Assembly (NCBI RefSeq): GCF_910592395.1
Contig: NC_088313.1
Span: 17,934,437 to 17,998,436, forward strand
Direction: 5' to 3'
Origin: Lineus longissimus
Lineage: Eukaryota > Nemertea > Pilidiophora > Heteronemertea > Lineidae
Length of the DNA: 64,000 nt
Shown: positions 1-9,833 of the stretch, one piece after another
Layout of the letters: each line of letters opens with the position of its first letter
Position numbering within the stretch: the first letter of the stretch is position 1
The notes under the pieces: generated by a model
Told to the model about the DNA's origin: nothing
Seen by the model: only the letters and a program-made list of their open reading frames with translations
Database searches by the model: none
Translations under genes and position numbers: made by a program

Positions 1-1332
1 TGAGAGTGCAAGCTAGGTTAATATTTGAATTTTACCCTGTAGAATGTTTGCAATGCACCATATGTATTCAGACCCCTTGCTTGCAGGAGTCACGGTTAAA
101 AGACTGTCATGCCTAGGTCGTACCTGTCTGTGTGCATCGCAGCTTTCAGGTGATGACTTCAGGAATTTGTTATCTAACTTTGACCAATTTCATCTGAACT
201 TAAAATGGCAAGACCACTGTCTACAGTGTACATAGAGCAGAGGGCTCCACCTACAGTGTACATAGAGCAGAGGGCTCCACCTAAACAAATTTGTACAGAA
301 GTGGCCATCCTTTTCAATTCTAACTCCTGCCCTTACACCACTGTCTCATATAAACCGTTACTTCTCATCTGTGAGTTCAGTGAAGTGTAGTTGCTCTGTT
401 CCAGTTGTACTTGTGAATAATAATTTGTGCTGAACATTATTCTGTTGTCTTGCATTCCATCTGCTTAGTAAGCAAAATAACTGTCCGTTGTTTTGACTAG
501 CAATGCTTGTCCTATATTGTAAGAGGTTAGGTTGGGCTCCCATGTTCTCTGTTAAACTCTGAAATGCATGAAAAAGACGTAATAAATGTGAGTTTGAACA
601 AGCCTTCTTCCGTGGATTTGGTTAGTCCTAAACTGGGTGCAAAAACAAAGAGTACATGTACAATTCGGCATGATGATAAGTGACTGGAGAGAAAAATTCT
701 TTTGACCTGTTTAGAAGTTGCTCCACTGAACAGTAATATTTTCTTACATCCTTCAATCAAGTCTGTTTCTAAGTTAAACTTGGTTCTAATAGAACACAAG
801 GGGTAAATTTCTGAAAGGAAAATGATCGCTTTTTTTATAAAAAGTTGAGGTATGGAAGCACTAATAATATTAGGGGGGGGGGATCACTGATATGTGCTAC
901 TGGCTGTTTCAGGGTAATTCCCAGTCAGAAGAGTTCAAGGCCTTTCTTTGACTTTCATTTTGTATCTTTGGCATTGGAAGCTTTCATGGTACTTATTGTG
1001 CAGAATCCTGAATCAATGCAACCTCATTCCAGGAAGGGGTCACCCTGGGGACGTCATTGACAAGCTGTCAGGCTTGTGAGATTTGGATGTGATTACCTTA
1101 ATCTTTTGTATAGAAAAAAAAGAGAAAATAAAACAAAAGAGATATTACATGTCTTGTTATGTTGATATTTCCAGCTTTATGTTTCATCTGAAGGTCTATC
1201 AAGAGGCACTCTCGGACCTCTGAAAAGTTCAATCCATTGCAGACTGCTTTGGAAAACCCTTGGGCAATCTTATTCCTTTGTCAAGGAGAAAAGTGGCAAA
1301 GATTCATCCCAATGAGAGGAATACCTTCAATT
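1..1332. other. Left-edge intergenic stretch, no gene recognised
   Basis: No open frame here resembles a known protein and no exon-like splice pairing was found. The only structured part is the repeat at 86-310, described separately, plus a short G run near 874-883. The rest is AT-rich unique-looking DNA lying beyond the 3' end of the minus-strand AS3MT copy A. Confidence 0.6.
86..310. repeat. Dispersed repeat with an internal 30-bp tandem duplication
   Basis: This segment matches 7073-7178 continued at 8032-8110 with few changes, so it is a dispersed repeat family with two copies in the window. The copy here is uninterrupted and serves as the empty-site reference for the transposon inserted in the other copy. 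It contains a 30-bp unit repeated back to back at 221-250 and 251-280 (unit begins ctacagtgtacatagagcag); the other copy has only one unit. Confidence 0.75.
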
Positions 1333-1745
1333 CGAATTTACAACATCTGTTCATTTACTGATATATAATAATCATCCGCTGTCCGCCCTAGTGGAGGTTG
1401 TAAGAGCTATCAAGTTCCAATGGATGGCCTATATTCGTAGATTGATCCCACATGTACATAGTCAGTTTGAACTATCAAATCGTTTTTCAGGTTAATCATA
1501 GCCAGCTCTACAATGTTGGTTGTAAGAGTCCTTCCTACTAGAGTTATCCACAGCAGCAAGAATCTAAGCTTGATGTCTAATCCCTCAACAGCATCCCGAT
1601 CCCTGATCTCCCGAGGAGGTTGTTGGAAGGCCAGCACCCAGACGCCTCGGTGCTGGCAGGACAACACCCTTAGGCCTTGCTACTAGCGGGAGGAGAGCAA
1701 TCCTTTTCCCTCCAATAGAGCAAAGGGGTCTGGATTGTGCTTCTG
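1333..1745. repeat. Repeat R, copy 1, next to AS3MT copy A 3' end
   Basis: About 400 bp related to 5473-5905 and 18712-19150. It lies directly downstream of the AS3MT copy A 3' UTR, just as copy 3 lies downstream of AS3MT copy B, so it was part of the duplicated unit. On the minus strand it carries a partly conserved frame with the core IRDRDAVEGLDIKLRF. No known domain was recognised, and this copy is disrupted relative to the other two. Confidence 0.7.
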
Positions 1746-1785
1746 AAAAAAAACATTGACTGCAGTATTATAAATGGTCACTTTC

Positions 1786-1791
1786 TTTATT
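1786..1791 (-). terminator. AS3MT: Poly(A) signal AATAAA for AS3MT copy A
   Basis: Minus-strand AATAAA 58 bp beyond the proposed stop codon at 1849-1851. The same signal lies at the matching place in copy B (19169-19174). Confidence 0.5.
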
Positions 1792-1848
1792 CAATGACTC
1801 GCCATAACGAGTCTCACTGGGGTCTCAACTATTAACGTAGATGTAAAC

Positions 1849-4800
1849 TCAACACATCATGTCGTTATACATACTTGGTGGTATTAACAAGAGACCCTGC
1901 TTTGAACTGAGCTCTTTTTATTAGGTCTATCTGAACACAAAATTATTTGAAGAGAATTGTCCTTTAATAGTTTTGAGTAATGAAGGCAGCAATATAGACT
2001 TGTAGCAAAAACAGATACCAGTAAAGCTATCCATTTCTGCTTATGGACAATGCCAACATTCACATGATAGTGAATGACTTTACTTGCCTTGGTTGTTGGA
2101 CAACAAGCAGATCCATTCTGTCCCTTGTCACATGGCTGTAAGGTGAAGTCACTATTGTATCGCGAGCAGTGTAAGAAGGTGGCAACCTCCGAATCCACTG
2201 ATACTATATCACCTGCCTGGAAAATAATGGAAGGACTCCAAGTTTAGAAAAGTTCCTCCACTGCGGAAAGTAGAAGAAAGGTTAAAGACGATAGGCAACA
2301 TTAATGCCTTTATAATGGAGACATTGTCACATCCATGTAGGTGTAAGCAACATTTCAAGCTACACACTTACCCCCTATCACCAAAACACAAACTATCTAT
2401 TCTATCATGTCTATCTATTCCTTGGTTTACACTTACTTTGAATGATGTGGCATAGTCTAAGAAGAATTCTTCCTCTGCTCCCTCAATAGTGCCTTCATAA
2501 ATCACTTGACATTTTGGTTGAAGGTCGAGCGGTAATTTCACCAGACGATATGTGACCGATACATACTTGTAGCCAGCTGCATGAAAATAGGTATAGACGA
2601 TTTTCAGGAATGTAATGGTGCAATGATGTGGGGAAAGATGTCACATCTGAGCTGGGCACCAATCCATGACTACAGACAAGGGAGAACCAGGCCAAAATAA
2701 GCCATCCAGGTAAAATCTCTGTGGCGACCAAACATGGCACCAAACTTGAGCAACTTGAAAAAGAAGTACCGGTACACATTTCTTTGCTGCTGTAAAGTAG
2801 GAAAGCTCCAACAATGCTTTCTGTGTGAAAACCATATTGACTTGGCCATGTTTTGTGGAACTGGATTGAAAACATTCAAATAATTTATTTGAACTAATTT
2901 GATATCACATTGAACTCTGGCACTGAAATGAAAGCTTTGAATATTAATTTCAAAAATACTTACTGACAAGCTTCGCCATTTCTTCGTTGTCAACAGTGAT
3001 GGGGCTTGCCTTCACAAGTCTTGGTTTAGAGAAACCAACTTCCTCAGCCAGCTGCACCAACTCTGTCCAAGCTAGAGCCCCTGAGAGGCCCTCTCCCCAC
3101 AGAACCTTCTCTTTTCGGATATGCTCTGGCAAGACTTTGTCACAGTAGACGTCACTGAAGTACATTTCTCCTCCAACCTAAAACCGATTTTCAGAAGTGT
3201 ACAGTGGAACCCTGGTCGGGACCACCCCGGTAACGCGACCACCCCACTATGACGACCAAGAATCGCCGGTCCCGAATGGTTTCCTCTCTAATTACCATTA
3301 CAGGGCCCCCCAGTAACATGACCACCTCGGGACCCAGACCACAACCACTTGATTGGGTGGTCCCAATGACCAAATTCACCCCTCTAACTCGACCAAAGGA
3401 ACTTATGAAAGGATTAGGGTTAGAAAAAATAGTCCAAATATTTTTTTCGCTTTTTTTTTCTCCTTGTAAGTTTGAAAATTTTTCCAAATTTTGAACTTGA
3501 TCCCAGAACATAAGAACAATGTTACAGTTCAAACAAACTTATCAGATGTCTATCAGCTTGACAGTTGAAATCTTCGAAAATTCTGCTTGACTGACCTTAA
3601 GTGAATCGTACGCCTCCCTCAGAACTGCCCTTTTATCTGGGGATAGATTAACTACACAGTTGGATCTGAAATAAGAATATAAATCACATCACATCAATGT
3701 GTCAAATAACCAAACAATGCCATTATTCTTGCAATCAGTATCAGTACCTTTGACCAGACAGTCCAAAATTGCTTTAATGAATGAGAGAATCAATTATTAA
3801 CTAAAGCACTTCACTTTCTTACAGAGCATTATAATTACCGGTAAATCATATTCATCCTTTAATTTGCACTGATAAGATGGACACCATAAAACTTAATGTA
3901 GATGCACTGGCCTAGTCTTTCACTTACACTATGACATCATACTCATTCTTTGCAATGCCTGCTTCCCAAAGCCTCTCAATGTAACCCTTCTTGAACTCAA
4001 CATTTGGTTTGCTGAATCCAAATGTTTTGGTGTGGTAATCAATGTACTTCCGTGCCACATCAATCTGGAGTATAATAATAACATATAATGGCATGGAAAT
4101 CAAACAGAATGTAGAGAAGCAATTTCAATGTGCAAGCGAATCTGTGCTTGATCCTATCAATTCCCTTTCTCTGGCAGAATCCTTAGAATGTGCTGAAACA
4201 TACCTTTATTTCCAATGAGTCACATTTTAACACTCTCAGAAGTTGATTACTCAGATCTTAACTTCCAGTTAGCTATCAGCTTTGTTCTTATGATCCAACT
4301 TAGGACACACAAGTATTGCTATATTTTCATGGCTGCAGCAATGTTTTAAAAGTCTAAGGATTAACTAGAATGTCTTGACTCTCCTTACCTGTTCTTCTGT
4401 CATATCGATTCCTGTCACTTGGCCATTCTCTCCCACAAGTTTACTGAGGATGTAACAGTCTCTTCCGCTTCCACTCCCGAGGTCCAAAACTTTACACCCC
4501 TGGACATTTTCTGGGATGATGAGTCCACAACCATAATACCTGAATCATAAATGATACATAAGTTTTTGTCAGGTAGTATATAAGAAAGCTGCAACTTATA
4601 GAAAGTAACCGTAGGCCTACCCTTACAACTCTACATTGGATTGATCAGACAAGCTGCCCTTGATCCCCCGTTTCATGAGGCCTATACGTCGTCGGACCTG
4701 TTGCTGATTGCGATGCATACCAAAATCAGAACCTGGGACTGAAGCCAACAGCAAAGAGGCTAGTGACATACTCACTTAACAACAACATCGTCATGAACAA

Positions 4801-4936
4801 GCTTCATGGCTTTCAGAACATGATTTGGCATTTTCTGGGAAGCAGTTTTGCAAACATTTGTCTTCAAATCATCAGATGTTTTCAGCACTTTTCCATAGTA
4901 GTTTTTGACATCATCAAGCAAGGACTGTTCAGACAT
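1849..4936 (-). CDS. AS3MT: Arsenite methyltransferase AS3MT, copy A (catalytic Cys lost)
   Basis: SAM-dependent cytosolic enzyme that methylates trivalent arsenic. Exons, 5' to 3' on the minus strand: 4776-4936, 4389-4539, 3928-4064, 3596-3665, 2964-3177, 2437-2576, 2088-2216 and 1849-1896, giving 349 aa (human 375). Seen: methyltransferase motif I LDLGSGSGRDC (72-82), and cysteines 29, 58 and 153 matching human C32, C61 and C156. The residue matching human C206 is Gly203 (WGEG; codon 3088-3090, GGC), while copy B keeps TGC. Cys223 is also changed to Ser. The last intron needs a GC donor (2086-2087), supported by conservation of the final exon in copy B. A tandem paralogue lies at 19240-22339 and a truncated third copy at 5941. 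Identity is near certain; full activity is doubtful given the lost thiol. Confidence 0.9.
3200..3480. mobile_element. Possible MITE remnant inside AS3MT-A intron 4
   Basis: This intron segment has no counterpart in the same intron of AS3MT copy B, so it looks inserted (or lost from B). It starts near gtacagtggaaccctgg, and similar starts occur at 29973 and 61617. It is rich in accacc/ggtgg motifs. The right end is not defined. Confidence 0.4.
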
Positions 4937-5253
4937 GTTGAAAAGGTTTGTGAAATATATATATATCTCAATCAGAGAATACGAGTTAAATGGCAACTTT
5001 TGTTTTATAATTATGGCATCTGCCGTGCGGCGAGATCTCATGAATAGGGGATTGGTGGTGCGCACGCGTATGCTATGAACGGATGTCCGCCTCTTGAAAG
5101 ATACGGATGATTTATCTGTGTGAGGTCACTGTGTCACACATTTTTTATGGGTGTCTTTATTTTTGTGCCTTACATCCAACACATTATCTATCGTCTACAT
5201 ATTTTGATTTCAAAATGAAACCTTTTCTTGGTGATGCAGCCTATCTAATAGAT

Positions 5254-5392
5254 CTAAAGTGACGGAAAAGACGCTACTGGACGCCAATTCTGGGCAAGTG
5301 TGCTCTGACCGGGATTCACTGGCCGCCAACTTTGGCGTCGAGAGGCGTCACTGAGGCGATGGCGTCCAGTAGCGTCTTCTCCGCCACTTTAG
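5254..5392. mobile_element. 139-bp MITE with ~31-bp terminal inverted repeats
   Basis: The left end ctaaagtgacggaaaagacg and the right end, read in reverse complement, ctaaagtggcggagaagacg, match over about 31 bp with two mismatches; both continue with ctactggacgcca. The interior is short and non-coding. This is a textbook miniature inverted-repeat element. No clear target duplication was found. Confidence 0.8.
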
Positions 5393-5472
5393 GCTGCCCT
5401 TTTGAAATCATGTGACATCAAGACGCACGCTGAATGGCCATAGCCTCGCCACCGACGCCAAGCTTTAGGCTT

Positions 5473-5905
5473 CTAATATATAATAATCATCCGCCCTAGT
5501 GGAGGTTGTTGTAAGAGCTATCAAATTCCGTTGGATGGCCTATTCGAAGATTCATCCCAATCAGAGGCATCCTACCTTGTCAGCTTAAACCATCAAATCG
5601 TTTTTCAGGTTAATCATAGCCAGCTCTGCAATGTTAGTTATAAGGGCCTTACTACTAGAGTTATCCACACAGCTGGAGTCTAAGCTTAATGTCTAATCCC
5701 TCAACAACACTCCGATCCCTTATCTCCTGAGGAGGAGCACCACGAACCTGTGCCGTTGGGAGGACAGCACCCCGACGCCTCAGTGCTGGGAGGAGAACAC
5801 CCTTAGGCTTTGCTACTAGCGGTAGGACAGTATCCCGAATCCTTCTTGCTTGTGCCGCAACATCCGACATCAGCAGATCCTTTTCCCTCCGTCTGTCAAC
5901 TGTCC
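5473..5905 (-). repeat. Repeat R, copy 2
   Basis: Second copy of the repeat that otherwise sits downstream of each AS3MT gene. On the minus strand it keeps an 82-codon frame (5661-5909) closely matching the frame in copy 3, with blocks such as LPLVAKPKGVLLPALRR and EIRDRSVVEGLDIKLR. The function is unknown. A GAA-rich tract (about 5919-5940) separates it from a fragment of AS3MT exon 1, so it marks what was once a third AS3MT unit. Confidence 0.7.
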
Positions 5906-5940
5906 TCAACAGTTAATTGGAAGAAGAAGAGAAGAAGAAG

Positions 5941-6007
5941 ACATACTCACTTAGCAACAACATCGTCATGAACAAGCTCCAAGGTTTTCAGAAGATGATC
6001 TGGCATA
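5941..6007 (-). pseudogene. AS3MT exon 1 fragment (third, truncated copy)
   Basis: About 65 bp match the 3' half of AS3MT exon 1 and its splice donor. The shared plus-strand block is acatactcacttagcaacaa and the bases after it. The fragment is slightly closer to copy B. The sequence breaks off at about 6007 where a tandem repeat begins, and exons 2-8 are missing: immediately on the other side is repeat R, normally found beyond the last exon. It therefore looks like a duplicated unit that lost its middle. It cannot encode a functional enzyme. Confidence 0.8.
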
Positions 6008-6010
6008 TAT

Positions 6011-6305
6011 TAGATGCTAGAACGTCCATAACTCAAACCCTCAGTATTTCATTATTTCCTTGTGCCAAACCATCTAATAGATACTATATCGTCCATGTTA
6101 TGTTTTCAAATAATTCTTTTTTCTTTGTGATTCAAGCATATCTATTTAGATGCTAGAACGTCCCTAATTCAAACCCTCAGTATTTCATTATTACTTTGTG
6201 CCAAACCATCTAATAGATACTATATCGTCCATGTTATGTTTTCAAATAATTCTTTTATCTTTGTGATCTTATAGATGCTAGAACGTCCATAATGCAAACC
6301 CCCAG
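6011..6305. repeat. Tandem repeat, ~136-bp unit, about 2.2 copies
   Basis: Units begin with tagatgctagaacgtcc at 6011, 6147 and 6272. Units one and two are almost identical (shared ccatgttatgttttcaaata), and the third is cut short. The array abuts the broken end of the AS3MT exon 1 fragment, so it may mark the breakpoint. Confidence 0.85.
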
Positions 6306-7178
6306 GAGATATTATGTGGAAATTACAATAGTGTTCATTTACTTTTGACCGACGTCCGGGACGTACACACTTTGTGAATCAAAACATGTTCTTTGGTTCG
6401 AACTACGATCATGCATCGCCTCAATAGACAACCTTGATGTTATTTTTTTTTTTTTTATAAAGGAAAGAAAGTTCAAATACTGAAAAGAAATCTTCTAAGT
6501 CTGATATTCCAGATTATGATCTATTGATTTCTTTGACATATTTGACATCACGTACCAAGCGTGACAGGTATATGCGGTCATTAAATTACCTTCATTGTAA
6601 CAATTGAATAAAATAGTCACCGCGTTCACATTCAAAAATCATACACTTTGATATATAATCAATATTGCATGAAAAATATTTTTATTGAATATTGCAACAT
6701 ATATCATGCCATAGTCGTGTATTTCAAAGAATTTAATCACAAAACGTATCCATCGTTTATGAACATAAAACCGGTCGATATAATATAGCCTACCTGTTAT
6801 TATATCCAGTCACAAAGGCTGTCCTCGGGAAATAGAGAGAACGGGGTGGGTTGTTTTCTCGGGTTGACGTCATCAAGTCAAACTTATTGTTTTGTATTAT
6901 TGTTTTTAAGCATCCTACCAGGCATTGTAAACACACTGTTTCATTTCATTTCTGACAACAGGCAATGGTATCTTATCGTCAAAATACCACCTCGTTTTCG
7001 TTCTCGTTCTCGGATCGAAAATCTTAACCGCTCTACTAATAGTCTTTCCTCCAGTCGATATTGATTGCCGGATCCGGAGTCACTGTAAACAGACTGCCAT
7101 GCCTAGGATGTACCTGTCTGTGTGCATCGCAGCTTTCAGGTGATGACTTCAGGAATCTGTCATCTAACTTTGACCAAT

Positions 7179-8029
7179 AGCATGCCGCGAAGTTACTATT
7201 TATAGCTCACAAGGTCATTTGCACAAGATATTGATGACGTTTTAGTCACGTGACAGTCGGACATCGACACTTATTTCTACGCATTTGAGCTTATTTCAAA
7301 GTCAATTATCTTTGACCCTGCATTGTTTTTAGCATGAATGATACCATAGAGTCAGAGAGAGAAATATTCAGAACAATAATGTAGTATTTCCAACACTCGG
7401 ACATGTGCCAGATTGAATCTAACTGCCCTATAGTTAGAAAGCCTGAATCCATTACGAAACCGCATGTTTGTCCGACATTAGCGAGTTTCCGCATCGCTTA
7501 CGATTACGATTACGATTACGATTTGTGTTTGACGTCAGCGATTTTTGGTGCTACGTCGTCCCCAGAGAAATCGTCGATGGTACTTTCGTCTCGTTCTTAC
7601 GAGGATTCCGGCTGATCTTCGTAAGTCGAAAAACGATTACATGGATTAGCGAAAAGCCTATTTTCCACGCTACATATCAAATTCAAGGTGAAATATTCAT
7701 TGAAGAATTCTTTAGAACATATCTGTCAAACATAGGAACTGCATTTAATTTGATCAACGGCGATTTTGATCATGTTTTAGGGCCGAGAAAAGTGCACCCA
7801 GAGCATGAGAGCAGAGTATAGGGCCTATACTACAGTACACCAAGTCGTTGGTGTGAATGCGGAAACAAAATTTCTGGTTCATGCCGGTTTTGAGAGTATT
7901 ACGATTACGACTTTGAAATCGTAATCGTAATCGTAATCGTAAGCGATGCGGAAACTCCCTATTGCCTGTAATTCAGCGATGGGGAAATAGAGGGCAGCAG
8001 CTGCAGTGACGTCATCTTCGCGGAATGCT
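7179..8029. mobile_element. 851-bp non-autonomous DNA transposon with 14-bp TIRs
   Basis: Ends are agcatgccgcgaag and cttcgcggaatgct, inverted repeats with one mismatch. It is flanked by AT on both sides (7177-7178 and 8030-8031), and the uninterrupted locus at 86-310 has a single AT there. No transposase-like frame is present. A second element is nested inside it. Confidence 0.75.
7481..7959. mobile_element. 479-bp nested element with ~43-bp TIRs and TA target duplication
   Basis: The left end gcgagtttccgcatcgctta and the right end in reverse complement gggagtttccgcatcgctta both continue into four units of cgatta/acgatt, giving an inverted repeat of about 43 bp with one mismatch. TA flanks both sides (7479-7480, 7960-7961), typical of Tc1/mariner- or Harbinger-like insertions. 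No transposase was seen. It lies inside the 7179-8029 element. Confidence 0.8.
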
Positions 8030-8501
8030 ATTTCATCTGAACTTAAAATGCCAAGACCACTGTCCAGTGTACATGGAGTAGGGCTCCACCAAAATACATT
8101 TGTACACAAACGGCCCGCGGCCTATTGCCATGGACATTGCTCGCTGATAAATGATCGAGATATTAATTGCAAGCTCGTGGCGATAACATTGAAAATAAAA
8201 ACGTGGGAAGAGAGTATCCTTCATTAGAAGATTGATTGCATCCGGGGAGAATGGGGAACAAACAACATTACTTCCCCAGATCGATCCCCGCAGTGTATAA
8301 AAAATTGATAGGCCTACAACATGGCGCAGCACAGACGTTGGTAGGCGGGAGGGGACATAAATCAGAATATATCGGCCGATTAATTACTTGCGCCGCAAAG
8401 GCCTCCCGCGAATGATGCGCCGCAACAATGCCCCGCTAAAAACACGCCGCAAAAGAATGCGCCGTAAAAATCTCGCCGCGTGACCCAATTTAAACCAATC
8501 A

Positions 8502-8760
8502 GGAGCCAAGGACGGTTTGAATTTTGCGGCAGAGGTATTTTCGCGGGAGTCTTCTGCACGATTTGCGGGGGACTTATGCAAATTTCGACACTTTAGCGGC
8601 GCACTTCTTTAACCAATCAGAGACATCGTAACTTCGTAAACCCGCCGCCAATAAGTTGGAAAGTAACGATGTCTCGAAATTTGCATAAGTCCCCCGCAAA
8701 TCGTGCAGAAGACTCCCGCGAAAATACCTCTGCCGCAAAATTCAAACCGTCCTTGGCTCC
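8502..8760. repeat. Perfect 87-bp inverted repeat with 85-nt loop
   Basis: 8502-8588 is the exact reverse complement of 8674-8760 with no mismatches. The loop holds a second, smaller inverted pair (gagacatcgt and acgatgtctc). The right arm of the host transposon lacks this insert, so it was added to the left arm. An RNA or single strand of this region would fold into a long hairpin. Confidence 0.9.
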
Positions 8761-8939
8761 GCTTACCAGTCAGAACGGCCCCTGGTCAAAACGGCCCCCG
8801 CTTTAATAGAGTCAAAACGGCCCCGAGTCAAAACGGCCCCGGGTCGAAACGGCCCTGGGTCAAATGGGCACCTATAGCGGCGGAGTGTAGGGTATCGTGT
8901 GAAGTGGGCGGGTATAGTTGAGTGTATAGTTGAGGCGGT

Positions 8940-9833
8940 TTAGGGATAAGTATTTTTAGGGGTGGGAACTTCGATCCTGTGATTCAGGAACACCTGGTTT
9001 ACAATTTCTGCAGCAGGCGTGAAGATCTCTTTGGCTGCTGACTTCTTGATCTCTATTGCCACATTCGTTGCAATGGCAGCCCCTAGCTTGCCGGGATGGA
9101 CGTGGGGTAGACTGCCTCGTATAAAGTTGGAACCTTTCTGGAGCACCGTGGCCTTGCACCAGACATTCTTGTTACGCACGCTACATCTCCAGGTCCGGTT
9201 CCCGTTCTGTCTCTTCGTGGCCTTCACTGTGTATAGGTAACCATGACTGTCGGCAAGCTTTTCTTTTCCTTTCTGTGAGCCATTGTAGATTATTTCGTAC
9301 AGTGCAGGTGCTGCAGCTCTGGCGTACGGCAATGGGTCTGGTTCTCGCATTGAAGACTCTTGAAGGACGGATGGGATATCAAATTCGCCGAGGGTGGGGT
9401 CACTGCTGGTGCTCTGTTCTTCCTGGTGCTGCTCGGCAATATACTCGTCGACCACCATCTGCAGCTCTGCTTCACTTGGCATGCCGTGGTCTACGTCTAC
9501 GTCTGGTGGTGGCTCGTCGTCTTCCAGTACTTCTTGATGATCTTCAGCCCATTCGTTCATGATGACCTGTAACGTGGAAGTGTTTTGCAGTGACAATCGT
9601 GTGCTCTCGCCCTGGGGCTCCCCAACACTAAGGCGGCTGTAACTTCTTGCCTGACACCGTTGGCACCTCCAGCTGATCGCATTCCCCAGCTTGACAGCGG
9701 CACGGTACTCTTTCTGGCTTATACCCGTGTTGCAGATTCGGTGTTGCCACTGGTCACATCCTTCGCACTGGAGGCCATGTTGTCGTCTCTTCACTTGCTT
9801 GCGGCAGGAGATGCAGGGATCCTCTTCTGTCAT
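8940..9833 (-). CDS. PHD-like zinc finger plus FLYWCH protein of a transposon
   Basis: An intact single-exon frame of 297 aa. Residues 1-62 hold a PHD/treble-clef-like finger with C7, C10, C23, C26, H31, C34, C57 and C60. After an acidic linker, a FLYWCH-type zinc finger follows at roughly 178-245 (aromatics, WRC, WCKA, then an HVH pair). Both are DNA- or protein-binding modules. In many invertebrate Mutator-like elements the FLYWCH is followed by a MULE transposase; here the frame stops about 45 residues after it, and nothing transposase-like follows on the minus strand. It lies between long inverted repeats and is therefore element-encoded. A domesticated host gene is possible but not supported by the sequence. 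Confidence 0.75.
   Translation of the reverse strand: MTEEDPCISCRKQVKRRQHGLQCEGCDQWQHRICNTGISQKEYRAAVKLGNAISWRCQRCQARSYSRLSVGEPQGESTRLSLQNTSTLQVIMNEWAEDHQEVLEDDEPPPDVDVDHGMPSEAELQMVVDEYIAEQHQEEQSTSSDPTLGEFDIPSVLQESSMREPDPLPYARAAAPALYEIIYNGSQKGKEKLADSHGYLYTVKATKRQNGNRTWRCSVRNKNVWCKATVLQKGSNFIRGSLPHVHPGKLGAAIATNVAIEIKKSAAKEIFTPAAEIVNQVFLNHRIEVPTPKNTYP

Larger units (their letters stand above)
7073..8110. repeat. Second copy of the 86-310 repeat, split by a transposon
   Basis: 7073-7178 and 8032-8110 together reproduce the repeat at 86-310. The 851 bp between them form an inverted-repeat element. Removing it and one AT dinucleotide restores the sequence gaccaatttcatct exactly as in the intact copy. 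Confidence 0.8.

Noticed and set aside
1333-1745. Repeat R as a reverse-transcriptase fragment
   Set aside because: No reverse-transcriptase motif such as a YxDD box is visible in any of the three copies.
1897-2087. Read-through C-terminal tail of AS3MT exon 7
   Set aside because: The equivalent tails in the two copies diverge by indels and stop at different places, while a GC-AG intron restores a conserved last exon in both.
9019-9572. Plus-strand frames overlapping 8940-9833
   Set aside because: They are shadows of the zinc-finger/FLYWCH gene, which has clear Cys/His motifs on the minus strand.
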